Below, one piece after another: positions 35,831 through 45,534 of a stretch of DNA of 64,000 nucleotides (position 1 is its first letter; every line of letters starts with the position of its first letter). The stretch lies in assembly GCA_946998205.1 (NCBI GenBank), contig CAMPYJ010000003.1, positions 50,390-114,389 on the forward strand, read 5' to 3'. The position numbers and the translations under genes are program-made. Source of the DNA: an uncultured Prevotella sp. Lineage in GTDB: Bacteria; Bacteroidota; Bacteroidia; Bacteroidales; Bacteroidaceae. The notes under the pieces are model-generated. The model worked only from the letters and a program-made list of their open reading frames with translations, was not told the origin of the DNA and ran no database searches.

Positions 35831-38800
35831 ATGATTAACAAGATTATCTATTTTTCCATTCAACATAAATTTCTGGTGGTACTCCTGTTGGCGGCCATCA
35901 TCGGCGGTGGGGTGTATTCACTGCGAACCATCAACGTGGACTCCACGCCCGACATCACGAACAACCAGGTGCAGGTCATCACGGTTTCTGAAAATCTCTC
36001 GACGGCCGACATCGAGCAGTTCGTCACCTACCCCGTAGAGTTGGCCATGTCCAACCTGCCCGGTGTTGAAGACATCCGTTCCATCTCACGCTTTGGCCTG
36101 TCTGTTGTTACCATCGTTTTCAAAGACGGCATGGGCACCTACCTGCCCCGCCAGTTGGTGCAAGAGAAGCTGGAAGATGTGCGCGAGGACATCCCGAAAG
36201 GCTTCGGAACGCCCGAGATGGGTCCCATCAGCACGGGACTGGGCGAGATTTACCAGTACACCCTTGTCCCCAAAGACACCGCCCGTTACAGTACGCAGGA
36301 GCTGCGCACCATTCAAGACTGGATAGTGAAGCGCCAGCTGTCCATGATTCCGGGCGTGGTGGAGGTCAACTCGTTTGGCGGAAGCATCAAGCAATACGAG
36401 GTGGCCCTCAACCCCCAGCGGCTCAACGCCATGCGCGTGAGCGTGGGCGAGGTGTACGAAGCCCTGAGAAAGAATAACGTCAACACGGGCGGCGCCTACA
36501 TAGAGCGTGACCACATGGCCAGCTTCATCCGAGGCGAAGGACTGGTGAAGTCGGTTGAGGACATTGAGAACATCGTGGTGAAGAATGTCAACGGCACCCC
36601 TGTTCTCGTGCGCGACGTAGCCGACAAGGTGGGCTTTGGCTCACAAGTGAGGTACGGCGCTTTCACGCAAGATGGTCATGAGGCCGTCGGGGGCATGATC
36701 ATGATGCTCAAGGGTGCCAACTCTGACAAGGTGGTCAGGGCGGTGAAGGAGCGCATGGAGAGTGTCAGAAAGTCGCTGCCCGACGGCATCGACATCAAAC
36801 CTTTTCTCGATCGGTCCGACCTTATCGAGCGTACAACGAGCACCATCGCACGCAATTTGACAGAAGGTGCGCTCATCGTGATATTCGTGCTGGTGCTGTT
36901 GTTGGGAAGTTTGCGTGGAGGCCTCATCGCCGCATCGGTCATTCCGCTATCCTTAATGTTCGCCCTCATCATGATGAGGCTCTTCGGCGTGAGTGCCAAC
37001 TTGATGAGTCTGGGTGCCATCGACTTTGGAATCATCGTCGATGGGGCAGTGATTATCGTGGAAGGCACGGTGTTCGAAATGGAGAAAAGAATCAAGAAGC
37101 ACAGTCAACTGGGACGGGGCGGCATGAACGCCGTCGCCTTCGAGGCCGCCTCTTCGATGATGCATTCGGCCTTCTTCGGGCAGCTGATTATCCTCATCGT
37201 GTTCACCCCTATCATCTTTCTGTCTGGCGTCAGCGGAAAAATGTTCTCCCCCATGGCCTACACCTTCTCGTTCGCCGTACTGGGAGCCATCATTCTATGT
37301 CTGACGTATGTGCCGATGATTTCATCTTTGCTCATTCGTCCACTGAGCCACCAGGGCGGATGGATGGCGCGGATGGAACGCCGCTTGCAGCGCATGGGCA
37401 ACCGTGTGACGGGGCGCATCATACATGTTTATCACCCGCTGCTGCTGTATGCCCTGCGTCATAAAAAGATGGTACTTGCTTCTGCCGCCGCCCTGTTTCT
37501 GGCTGCCGCATTCGCTTTCACGCGGATGGGAGGCGAATTTGTGCCAGAACTCGATGAGGGCGACATCGCCATGCAAACCTTCCTCCGCCCCGGCAGTTCG
37601 CTCTCGGAAACCATCAAGCGCGAGGAAGAGGTGGAACGCCTGCTGCTTCAGAGCTTTCCGGAAATCAAAACCGTATGCGCACGCATTGGGGTGGCCGACA
37701 TACCCACCGACCCGATGGGATTTGACTACACGGACAGCTTCATCATTCTGGAAAAAGACCGCAGCAAATGGACATCGGCCAAGACCAAAGAAGAATTGAT
37801 AGAAAAGATTAAAGACAAATTGCAAATCCTGCCGGGGCTCAACTTCTCGTTCTCACAACCGGTGGCCCTGCGTTTCAACGAGCTGCTCACAGGCGTGCGT
37901 GAGGATGTTGCCGTGAAACTTTATGGTGACGATCTCGACAAACTTGGCGAACTGGGTGAGCGGATGGTGAGCATCATCAGTAGGATAGAGGGAGCCGAGG
38001 ATGTGACCCTTGAGCGCACGGACGGACTGCCGCAGATTACGGTGAAGTACGACAGACAGCGGGTGGCGCAATACGGTTTGCACATCGATGACCTCAATGC
38101 CTATGTCAGCAGTGCATTTGCCGGAAGTTCGGCAGGGTCGGTGTTTGAGGGTGAGAAACGTTTTGACCTTGTCATCAGGCTCTCTGACGCTTACCGGAAG
38201 AGTATCGATGACCTGCGCCAACTTTACATACCGCTGCCCAGCGGGGCACAGATACCCTTGAGCGAGGTGGCGCAAATTGATTATGAGTCGGGGCCCATGC
38301 AGATTTCCCGCGAACAAACCTCGCGCAACATCTATGTCGGGGTGAACGTCAGAGGACGGGATGTGCAGTCGGTTGTGGATGAGATACAGGATAAACTCGA
38401 TCAGCAACTGCGCCTGCCGGCTGGCTATCGGTTGGCGTATGGCGGTGAATTCCAGAAACTTCAGGAGGCCAAGAATCGCTTGATGATTGTCTTGCCCATC
38501 GCCCTGCTCCTGATTTTCGTGCTACTTTATTTCGCCTTAAAATCGCTCAAGCAGAGCCTCATGATTTACATGGCGGTTCCGCTGGCCACGGTCGGCGGCG
38601 TATTGGCCTTGCTGTTGCGGGGCATGCCCTTCTCCATTTCGGCCGGAGTGGGCTTCATCGTCCTCTTTGGAGTGGCCGTGCTCAACGGTCTGGTACTTAT
38701 CAATCGTTTCAACTCGTTAAAGAAAGAAGGTATGAACAACATCAACCGCAGAATCATCAAGGGTACGCAAGAGCGCATCCGACCCATCCTTCTCACGGCT

Positions 38801-40153
38801 ACGGCCGCCATGTTGGGCTTCCTGCCCATGGCAGTGTCGGGGTCGGCAGGTGCTGAAGTGCAGCGACCTTTGGCCACTGTGGTCATCGGCGGACTGTTCA
38901 CGGCTACGCTGCTTACCTTGCTTGTCGTTCCTTTATTGTACGCCTTGGAAGAGAAAGCGCAGCGAAAAACTGCCAATAGGATACCCAAAGCGGCCTTTGC
39001 CCTGATGCTGACACTGCTGGCACCATGCGGCATGCAGGCCCAACAGCCAGTGAATTTGCAACAAGCCCTGCAGCTGGCTGAGCAATATCACCCAAGCATT
39101 CGTCTGGCGCGGATGGGTGTCAGTCGTGAAGAGACCATGGTCAAGGGCGTAAGCGAGGTGGGACTTACTGAGCTGTCGGCAGGGGTAGAAGAGCTTGGAA
39201 GAGGCAACGATGCCACCTTTACTCTGTTGTCTGTCAGGCAAAACATTGACGTGCTGGGGAACAAACAGCGCGTGCGCGCCCAGCGCCAAAAGGTGAATGT
39301 GGCTCGTGCGGAGATGAATCTCACCGAACATCAATTGCGCAAAGCCGTTTACCGCGATTATGCGCAGGCTTATATTCTAAGGCAAAGGATGAACGTACAT
39401 GCCATGATAGACTCTATCTATCAGAACTTTGAGCATGCGGCGAAAGTGCGTTACGAGGCAAGAGAAACGTCGAAGTTGGCTTATCTGGCCGCTAAGAAGA
39501 AGGCTGTTGAAACCAAAGAAAACTTCAAGCAGTCGGTGTTTGATTACCAAGTGGCACTGCAAGCCTTGTCACGGTGGCTGGGAGAGGGACTCTATGAACC
39601 CACTACGGCTCCTGACGAGACGCTTGGAGAGGCAGTAGGCAGCGCAAATCCCCTATTGACTTGTCTGTCGGAGAAGGTCAAATTGGCCGAAGAAAACATC
39701 CGACTGGAAAAGTCCAAAGGACTTCCGGCATTCTTCATAGAGGTTGGTACACAGCGCATTGGCGACAAAAACGGCTTCTGGACATTCGACGTTGGCGTGA
39801 GTGTTCCGCTGTTCAGACGTTCGTACAAGGCCCGACAAAAGGCTGCCGCCCTGGACAGGGACATCGAAAACACGCAGTTTGACTTGCTGAAAAAACAGCT
39901 GGGTGATAACCAAGCACGCTTGCACACTGCGTACCAGAAGTGGCGTCACAAACTGCAATATTACCGGGACACAGCTCTTCCCACGGCCAGGGCGCAGCAA
40001 CGTGGCGCGTCTTCTGCTTACAAACTGGGTGCAACCGATTACATCGGGTTCATTCAGACCATGGGTGACGCCGTGCAAACCGAGCTTGATTATTGGGAAG
40101 CATACGAACAATTCATCGACACAATCATCAATTTACAATATCCAACCATATAA
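35831..40153 (+). CDS. Heavy-metal RND efflux pump (CusA/CzcA) fused to TolC-like domain
   Basis: A 1440-residue protein. Residues about 1-1045 are an inner-membrane RND proton/metal antiporter of the heavy-metal class. The proton-relay acids are present in TM4 (IDFGIIVDGAVIIVEG: D398, D404, E411, the same spacing as D402, D408, E415 of CzcA). The N-terminus is NKIIYFSIQHKFLVVLLLA. After the last helix (TLLTLLVVPLLYALEE) comes a short basic stretch and a hydrophobic, signal-peptide-like segment ending GMQAQQP (about 1050-1074). The remaining ~365 residues are an outer-membrane efflux domain (VNLQQALQLAEQYHPSIRLA, long coiled coils, GVSVPLFRRSYKARQK, ATDYIGFIQTMGD). Such fusions are known in Bacteroidetes. 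Substrate is probably Cu/Ag or Zn/Co/Cd; the sequence alone does not decide. Confidence 0.92.
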   Translation: MINKIIYFSIQHKFLVVLLLAAIIGGGVYSLRTINVDSTPDITNNQVQVITVSENLSTADIEQFVTYPVELAMSNLPGVEDIRSISRFGLSVVTIVFKDGMGTYLPRQLVQEKLEDVREDIPKGFGTPEMGPISTGLGEIYQYTLVPKDTARYSTQELRTIQDWIVKRQLSMIPGVVEVNSFGGSIKQYEVALNPQRLNAMRVSVGEVYEALRKNNVNTGGAYIERDHMASFIRGEGLVKSVEDIENIVVKNVNGTPVLVRDVADKVGFGSQVRYGAFTQDGHEAVGGMIMMLKGANSDKVVRAVKERMESVRKSLPDGIDIKPFLDRSDLIERTTSTIARNLTEGALIVIFVLVLLLGSLRGGLIAASVIPLSLMFALIMMRLFGVSANLMSLGAIDFGIIVDGAVIIVEGTVFEMEKRIKKHSQLGRGGMNAVAFEAASSMMHSAFFGQLIILIVFTPIIFLSGVSGKMFSPMAYTFSFAVLGAIILCLTYVPMISSLLIRPLSHQGGWMARMERRLQRMGNRVTGRIIHVYHPLLLYALRHKKMVLASAAALFLAAAFAFTRMGGEFVPELDEGDIAMQTFLRPGSSLSETIKREEEVERLLLQSFPEIKTVCARIGVADIPTDPMGFDYTDSFIILEKDRSKWTSAKTKEELIEKIKDKLQILPGLNFSFSQPVALRFNELLTGVREDVAVKLYGDDLDKLGELGERMVSIISRIEGAEDVTLERTDGLPQITVKYDRQRVAQYGLHIDDLNAYVSSAFAGSSAGSVFEGEKRFDLVIRLSDAYRKSIDDLRQLYIPLPSGAQIPLSEVAQIDYESGPMQISREQTSRNIYVGVNVRGRDVQSVVDEIQDKLDQQLRLPAGYRLAYGGEFQKLQEAKNRLMIVLPIALLLIFVLLYFALKSLKQSLMIYMAVPLATVGGVLALLLRGMPFSISAGVGFIVLFGVAVLNGLVLINRFNSLKKEGMNNINRRIIKGTQERIRPILLTATAAMLGFLPMAVSGSAGAEVQRPLATVVIGGLFTATLLTLLVVPLLYALEEKAQRKTANRIPKAAFALMLTLLAPCGMQAQQPVNLQQALQLAEQYHPSIRLARMGVSREETMVKGVSEVGLTELSAGVEELGRGNDATFTLLSVRQNIDVLGNKQRVRAQRQKVNVARAEMNLTEHQLRKAVYRDYAQAYILRQRMNVHAMIDSIYQNFEHAAKVRYEARETSKLAYLAAKKKAVETKENFKQSVFDYQVALQALSRWLGEGLYEPTTAPDETLGEAVGSANPLLTCLSEKVKLAEENIRLEKSKGLPAFFIEVGTQRIGDKNGFWTFDVGVSVPLFRRSYKARQKAAALDRDIENTQFDLLKKQLGDNQARLHTAYQKWRHKLQYYRDTALPTARAQQRGASSAYKLGATDYIGFIQTMGDAVQTELDYWEAYEQFIDTIINLQYPTI

Positions 40154-40155
40154 AA

Positions 40156-41316
40156 ATGAAAACAAAAGCATATCTCATCCTTTCGCTCATCGTCCTTTTG
40201 GCAGCTTGTGGCAAGCAAACTAAGGACGCTGGCGAACAAGAAAAACAGTCATCGGACAGCATGACAAAGGTGGAACTCACCGACAAACAGGTAAAAGAGC
40301 TGGGCATCAAGGTGGCGAGTGTCGTCGACACGATGCTCATCAGCAGCGTGGACGTCAATGGAAAGCTGGCCGTTGACCCCCAGAGCGAGGCAACCATAAC
40401 CCCACAAATGGGCGGTAACGTCAAACAAATATTGGTTCATGAAGGGCAATCTGTGACCAAAGGAATGGTGGTGGCCTATCTGTCTCACCCTGATTTGGTA
40501 AACCTTCAGACGGATTATTTCTCGGCATTGAACCGACAGAGATACCTGAAAAAGGAGTTTGACCGCCAGACCATGATGGTGAGAGAAGGTGTAGGAGCCG
40601 GCAAAGACTACGACCGTACGAAGTCGGAGCTGCAAACTGTGAGCGGTCAGGTGCAGATGCTTGCCGCCCAACTCAGACAACTGGGTATCAGTCCGTCTGC
40701 CCTTCGTAAGGGAAAACCTATGCTGGCCATCGCATTGACCAGTCCCATCAACGGAACGGTGGAACAAATCAACGTGCAAACGGGGCAATATGTATCACCC
40801 GAGATGGCCATGATGAAGATTGCCAACACCAGCAACATGTATGCAGAATTGCAGGTATTCCAACGTGATGTGCCGAAAATTAAGGTGGGACAGGCTGTAG
40901 CAATGAAGATAGTTCATGCCGACGGAACCGCCTGCAAGGGAAAAGTGTACTCCATAGGTAAGACTTTTAGAGCCGAAACGCAAACGGTTGATGTGCGTGT
41001 TCGTTTGGATGGACAGCACACGGGACTGATTGTAGGGATGTATGTTCAGGCGAAGATTGCAACAAGCAGCGAAAGGACGAAAGCCGTTTCGTCTGATGCC
41101 ATCGTCGAAGTGGATGGAAAATCCTATATCTTCACGGCGGCAAAGCAAGGGAACAACTGGCAGTTTGTCCCCACGATGGTCAAGAAGGTGAAGGAAGAAG
41201 GTGACCTCGTGGGCATAGAGACCAAGGAGCCGGCATACCGTCTTTCACGCATTGTGCAGTCGGGTGCTTACTATCTGCTTTCAGAGATGAAGAAGGACGA
41301 GACGGGAGAAGAATAA
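40156..41316 (+). CDS. Periplasmic adaptor lipoprotein of the RND pump
   Basis: A membrane-fusion protein of 386 residues linking the inner-membrane pump to the outer-membrane channel. The start at 40156 (MKTKAYLILSLIVLLAACGK) gives a clean lipobox LAAC; a longer in-frame reading would overlap the RND gene. The barrel-sandwich (lipoyl-like) halves are visible as ITPQMGGNVKQILVHEGQSV and LTSPINGTVEQINVQTGQYV, around a helical hairpin (YFSALNRQRYLKKEFDRQTM). Beta-barrel and membrane-proximal domains follow. No extra N-terminal His/Met-rich metal-binding module is seen. It lies two bases after the RND stop codon. Confidence 0.92.
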   Translation: MKTKAYLILSLIVLLAACGKQTKDAGEQEKQSSDSMTKVELTDKQVKELGIKVASVVDTMLISSVDVNGKLAVDPQSEATITPQMGGNVKQILVHEGQSVTKGMVVAYLSHPDLVNLQTDYFSALNRQRYLKKEFDRQTMMVREGVGAGKDYDRTKSELQTVSGQVQMLAAQLRQLGISPSALRKGKPMLAIALTSPINGTVEQINVQTGQYVSPEMAMMKIANTSNMYAELQVFQRDVPKIKVGQAVAMKIVHADGTACKGKVYSIGKTFRAETQTVDVRVRLDGQHTGLIVGMYVQAKIATSSERTKAVSSDAIVEVDGKSYIFTAAKQGNNWQFVPTMVKKVKEEGDLVGIETKEPAYRLSRIVQSGAYYLLSEMKKDETGEE

Positions 41317-41333
41317 AACATAACTAAAACGTG

Positions 41334-41379
41334 ATGGATGTTTGGCAGGCGGGAAATTGCCACGCTACCAAACATCCAT
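41334..41379. terminator. Bidirectional terminator between efflux operon and GH92
   Basis: ATGGATGTTTGG (41334-41345) pairs perfectly with CCAAACATCCAT (41368-41379). It sits between convergent genes and could serve both, though neither side has a long T run. Confidence 0.6.
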
Positions 41380-41419
41380 TACTTATTCAACATCAGAAGA
41401 ACAAGACCGCCGTTGATGT

Positions 41420-43573
41420 TCATGGGCGACGGTCGGTCATGAAGAACTCCAGCGTGCCGCCGGCCATGATGTCCTTGTAATCGATGTACAGCTTGTTGTA
41501 GGGCTTGCCGTTGAGCTTGATATGGCTGACATACACGTTCTTCGGACTGTTGCCATGCGCCAGGATGGTAAACGTCTTGCCATGACCTACATTCACCTCA
41601 GCCTTGTCAAACAAAGGCGAGCCAAACATATACTTTCCGCCAGAGGGCTCCACCTGATAGATACCCATGGACGACAAGATGTACCAGGCCGACATCTGTC
41701 CAACATCCTCGTTTCCGCTCAGACCATCGAAGTCGTTATGGTACATGGTCTTCAGTACCTCACGCACCTTCTCGGCCGTCTTGTAGTGCTGATTCACATA
41801 GTCGTACATATAAATAATGTGGTGACTGGGCTCGTTGCCATGCGCATATTGGCCAATGAACCCCGAGATGTCTGGCGAAGCATCGGCGCCGAGGTCGCCA
41901 ACGACCGTGAACAGCGAGTCAAGTTTGGTGACAAACCTCCGCTTGCCGCCGAAGAGTTTGACCAAACCAGGCACGTCATGAGGCACGAGCCAGGTGTATT
42001 GCCAGGCATTTCCCTCGGTATAATCGTCGTTGCGGTGGGACGAATGGAACGGATTGAACGGCTCGCGGAACTTACCATCGGCCACGCCGCGCATGAAACC
42101 AGTCTTCTTGTCAAAGTAATACTTGTACGACTGACTGCGTTTCATGAAGTAACGGTAATCTTTCTTAGCCCCCACCAGCTTGGCCACCTTGGCCACGCAG
42201 GCGTCTGCCAAGGCGTATTCCAAGCCTTTGGCGACGGTTTCAGACGTTGAATCGCGGTTCCAGGGAATGTAACCATACTTCTTCAGGTTGTCCAACGAGC
42301 GCTCATCGAGCAGGGCAGAGGTGCGCATGGCCTTGAAAGCGGCATGCCTGTCCACGTCAAATCCCTTGAGAACGATGTCGGCCAACACGGGAATGCCTGG
42401 GTTGCCCACCATACAGTCGGTTTCATTGCCAACGAGATGCCACACGGGCAGCTTGCCCTGCTGCTCAAAGATGTGCAGGAAGGTCTGCGCGATGTCACGC
42501 TGTTTCTCGGGATGAATGATGGTCATCAGCGGATGAGCCGCACGGTAGGTGTCCCAAAGCGACAGGGTGGTGTAGTTGGTAAAGTCTCCTTTGTGAATCT
42601 TACCGTCACTGCCCCGGTACTCACCATTGACATCCGAGAAGACGGAAGGAGCCGTCATGGTGTGATAGAGCGCCGTGTAGAAGATGGTCTTGTCATCAAG
42701 ATCGGGGGTTTCAATCTTGATTTTACCCAGTTCTCTGTTCCATGCAGCATCGGCATCGGCGGTAACACGGTCAAAATCCCAGTCCTTGATTTCGGCGCGC
42801 AGGTTGGCTTTGGCATTGTCAACGCTCACGGCCGAGATGCCAACACGCACCAACAGTGGCTTCATGTTCTGCCCTACGGAGAAGACGCCCACGCTGTCGC
42901 CCTGCATTTCCTTGAGCTTCAGAGGCTGCGAAAACTCGGCAAAGAAATAAACACGCTGGTCTTTTGCCCAGCCTTTTGAGTAACGATAGCCACTCACCGT
43001 CGTACTGTTTTCCTGCGTCAACTGGCATTTGGTCATCTTATCCCAACCAATGCCTTGTTTAAGATTGATTTTCAAGAGAGGCTCTTTACTACTGAGCGGG
43101 AAGGTATAACGGTGCATGCCCGCGCGCAGAGTGGCCGTCAGCTCCACCAATATCTTGCTGTCGGCCAGGCGAACGGTGTAATAACCGGGCCGCACATACT
43201 CGCCATCATGCGAGAAACGCTCGGTGTAGGTCTTGGCATCAAAGGTAGGCAAGAAGGCAATGTCGCCCAAATCGCCAATACCGGTGCCACTCAAATGCAT
43301 GTGACCAAAGCCAATGATGAGCGAGTCGCTGTAATGATAGCCCGAGCACCAGTCCCACCCACGGGTGATTTGCGTGGGGCCCAACTGCACGGAGCCAAAG
43401 GGAACATTGGCTCCGAGGAACACATGTCCGTGCCCACCCGTTCCGACGTAAGGATTGACATAGCGCGTCAATCGGACTGAGACATCATGCAGCTGAGCCA
43501 TCATGCCATGCCCGGGTAAGGACAGGAGTGCTGCGGCAACGATGAAAGATTTGAACAATTTAGTATATGTCAT
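41420..43573 (-). CDS. GH92 alpha-mannosidase
   Basis: A secreted exo-mannosidase of 717 residues, acting on alpha-mannosides such as N-glycan or yeast mannan chains. The signal peptide (LFKSFIVAAALLSLPGHGMM) is followed by the beta-sandwich domain (NPYVGTGGHGHVFLGANVPF, GWDWCSGYHYSD, FGHMHLSGTG). The (alpha/alpha)6 barrel carries WDTYRAAHPLMTI, VGNETDCMVGNPG, DYTEGNAWQYTWLVPHD with the candidate acid Glu, and GLSGNEDVGQMSAWY with the base aspartate region. Length and motifs fit GH92, a calcium-dependent family much expanded in Bacteroidetes. It is last gene of a three-gene minus-strand unit with GH43 and an unknown exported protein. Confidence 0.93.
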   Translation of the reverse strand: MTYTKLFKSFIVAAALLSLPGHGMMAQLHDVSVRLTRYVNPYVGTGGHGHVFLGANVPFGSVQLGPTQITRGWDWCSGYHYSDSLIIGFGHMHLSGTGIGDLGDIAFLPTFDAKTYTERFSHDGEYVRPGYYTVRLADSKILVELTATLRAGMHRYTFPLSSKEPLLKINLKQGIGWDKMTKCQLTQENSTTVSGYRYSKGWAKDQRVYFFAEFSQPLKLKEMQGDSVGVFSVGQNMKPLLVRVGISAVSVDNAKANLRAEIKDWDFDRVTADADAAWNRELGKIKIETPDLDDKTIFYTALYHTMTAPSVFSDVNGEYRGSDGKIHKGDFTNYTTLSLWDTYRAAHPLMTIIHPEKQRDIAQTFLHIFEQQGKLPVWHLVGNETDCMVGNPGIPVLADIVLKGFDVDRHAAFKAMRTSALLDERSLDNLKKYGYIPWNRDSTSETVAKGLEYALADACVAKVAKLVGAKKDYRYFMKRSQSYKYYFDKKTGFMRGVADGKFREPFNPFHSSHRNDDYTEGNAWQYTWLVPHDVPGLVKLFGGKRRFVTKLDSLFTVVGDLGADASPDISGFIGQYAHGNEPSHHIIYMYDYVNQHYKTAEKVREVLKTMYHNDFDGLSGNEDVGQMSAWYILSSMGIYQVEPSGGKYMFGSPLFDKAEVNVGHGKTFTILAHGNSPKNVYVSHIKLNGKPYNKLYIDYKDIMAGGTLEFFMTDRRP

Positions 43574-43655
43574 AAGATTTATGGATTAAAGTTTCTAACA
43601 ATGTACTGCGTTCTATCTTGCGGTGAAGCGAAGACGATGACGAGAATTTGCGGCG

Positions 43656-45521
43656 TTACCGTCTGTCTTGTTTCAGGAAATGGAACGAACCGTTTACCAA
43701 ACTGAAACCACTACCGGTATGACGGAGCTTCACCAAGGCTACCTTTCGCGGTGTTGTCTGGGTGGCGCTGCAATGGGCATGCAAGACATACTGCCACTCA
43801 CCGGCCGCGTTCTTGAACAAGTCGCCATGGCCGGTGCCGTTACACCCTGTCAGAAGCGCACTGACAAGAGGCTCTTCGTGCTTGGTCCAAGGTCCCAAAG
43901 GTGAGCTGGCCGTGGCATAACCAACGGCATAATCGGGATTGCGGAAATCGTTACAGGAGAAGAACAGGTAATAGGTTCCGTCTATCTTGACGACCGATGG
44001 CCCCTCGCATATTTTCCACTCGGCATTCCAAGTGTCCTCCCATCCCTTCCCGGCCGCTACACATTCGCGCGCTGTCTGCTCCTTGACCGACCTGAGGTTC
44101 TTGTTCATCTCGGCCACAAAGATGCGGTTGCCGTTGATGAGGCGTACATGGTAGAGGTATGCCTTGCCGTCATCGTCGAAGAAAACGAAAGGATCAATCT
44201 GACGCGTCTTGGCGGGAATCATTTCTTTTTTCTTTTGTCTGAAAGGCCCCAGCGGACTGTCTGCCTCGGCAATGGCCAGCTGCTCATCGGCCGAATAGGC
44301 CATGTAATATTTGCCGCGGTGCTTGAACACCTGTGGCGCCCAGAAGTCCTTGGTGCCAAACACGTCGCCCTTGACCAGTGCCATGCCATCGTAGTTTGCG
44401 CCGACCGGGCCCGTCCACGTTTCCAAATCCTTGGAGGTGTAGACGTAGAACCCATCGCAAGATGAAGTGCCGTAGAGGTAATAGATACCGTTGTCAAAGA
44501 AGATGGTAGGGTCGGCCAACGTGATTTCGTCGAACACCGGGCGCGCAGAGACCTTCGAGGGCTGACTGTCTTGCATGTGCGGCCAGCCATCTACCCACTC
44601 CACCTTGTCGAGCCACACCTTACGCCCGACATCGGGATCGCTGCGACTGAAGCCGTGATACAGCATCCAGTCGTCACCGTTGTCATCGGTAACCAGCTCG
44701 GCATGGTGTCCAGGCCCAGCCACCAGCTCATTACCATGCAGCACCACCTCGTAGTGATTGTCCAACAACGAGCGTCCTTGCTTGTCGACATACGGCCCAA
44801 AAAGGCTCTTGGAGCGGCCAACCGTGACGCGATAGGTGCTGCGGTTGCCTTCGCAACAGCTGCCTGCCGAGCCAAACAAATAGTAATAGTCGCCACGCTT
44901 ATGAACGTAAACCGCTTCCATGAACGTGCCGGCCACTTGCCGTTTGCGCGCGCCTTCCTTGACTTTCAGTCCGTCATCGGTCAGCTCGATGGCATAAATG
45001 CCGCGGAAACTTCCCCAGAAGAGGTACTTGTGTCCTCCGTCTTCGTAATAGAATGGGTCGATGCTGTTTTGTACTCCAATTTCTTTGCTGATGAGAATGG
45101 CGCCATGGTCGGTGAAAGGTCCCTCGGGTTTGTCGGCCGTTGCCACGCCAACGCCGCACGTCCACTCGCCGCCCCACTCTGATTTGGCGTAGTGGAGAAC
45201 ATACTTGCCATGGATGTAACTGATGCTGGGCGCCCAAATGTTCCCCTTTGGATTCCACTGAGGCCGCGTATCGTCCGTGAAAGCCGTACCCACGAACGAC
45301 CAATCCACAAGGTTGGATGAGCGGTAGATGGGCAGATTACGGATGTTTTCTGTACCATAAAGATAGAAATAACCATCCTTGGCACGAATGACGGTGGGGT
45401 CGGGTACGCTGACGTTGATGACGGGATTGCGGTAGACCTGCGCGTCGTTCCGCGCGGCATGCACAGGCATTACCGACGCCATGAACGACAATATCCACGA
45501 AAATGCTCTTGTTGCCTTCAT
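43656..45521 (-). CDS. Tandem GH43 glycosidase
   Basis: An exported protein of 621 residues with two GH43-like five-bladed propellers in a row. The signal peptide is FSWILSFMASVMPVHAA. The first propeller (about 28-315) starts NPVINVSVPDPTVIRAKDGY, has WAPSISYIHGKYVLHYA, NSIDPFYYEDGGHKYLFW and FMEAVYVHKRGDYYYLF. The second (about 325-610) starts DEITLADPTIFFDNGIYYLY, with WAPQVFKHRGKYYMAYSA, RQIDPFVFFDDDGKAYLYHV and CEGPSVVKIDGTYYLFFS. Each has the three acidic positions expected (Asp in DPT, Asp in IDPF, Glu in MEAVY or EGPSV), so both may be active. Likely on arabinan or arabinoxylan; specificity not decidable. 13 bases after the upstream gene. Confidence 0.88.
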   Translation of the reverse strand: MKATRAFSWILSFMASVMPVHAARNDAQVYRNPVINVSVPDPTVIRAKDGYFYLYGTENIRNLPIYRSSNLVDWSFVGTAFTDDTRPQWNPKGNIWAPSISYIHGKYVLHYAKSEWGGEWTCGVGVATADKPEGPFTDHGAILISKEIGVQNSIDPFYYEDGGHKYLFWGSFRGIYAIELTDDGLKVKEGARKRQVAGTFMEAVYVHKRGDYYYLFGSAGSCCEGNRSTYRVTVGRSKSLFGPYVDKQGRSLLDNHYEVVLHGNELVAGPGHHAELVTDDNGDDWMLYHGFSRSDPDVGRKVWLDKVEWVDGWPHMQDSQPSKVSARPVFDEITLADPTIFFDNGIYYLYGTSSCDGFYVYTSKDLETWTGPVGANYDGMALVKGDVFGTKDFWAPQVFKHRGKYYMAYSADEQLAIAEADSPLGPFRQKKKEMIPAKTRQIDPFVFFDDDGKAYLYHVRLINGNRIFVAEMNKNLRSVKEQTARECVAAGKGWEDTWNAEWKICEGPSVVKIDGTYYLFFSCNDFRNPDYAVGYATASSPLGPWTKHEEPLVSALLTGCNGTGHGDLFKNAAGEWQYVLHAHCSATQTTPRKVALVKLRHTGSGFSLVNGSFHFLKQDRR

Positions 45522-45534
45522 AAACAGGATGCGA

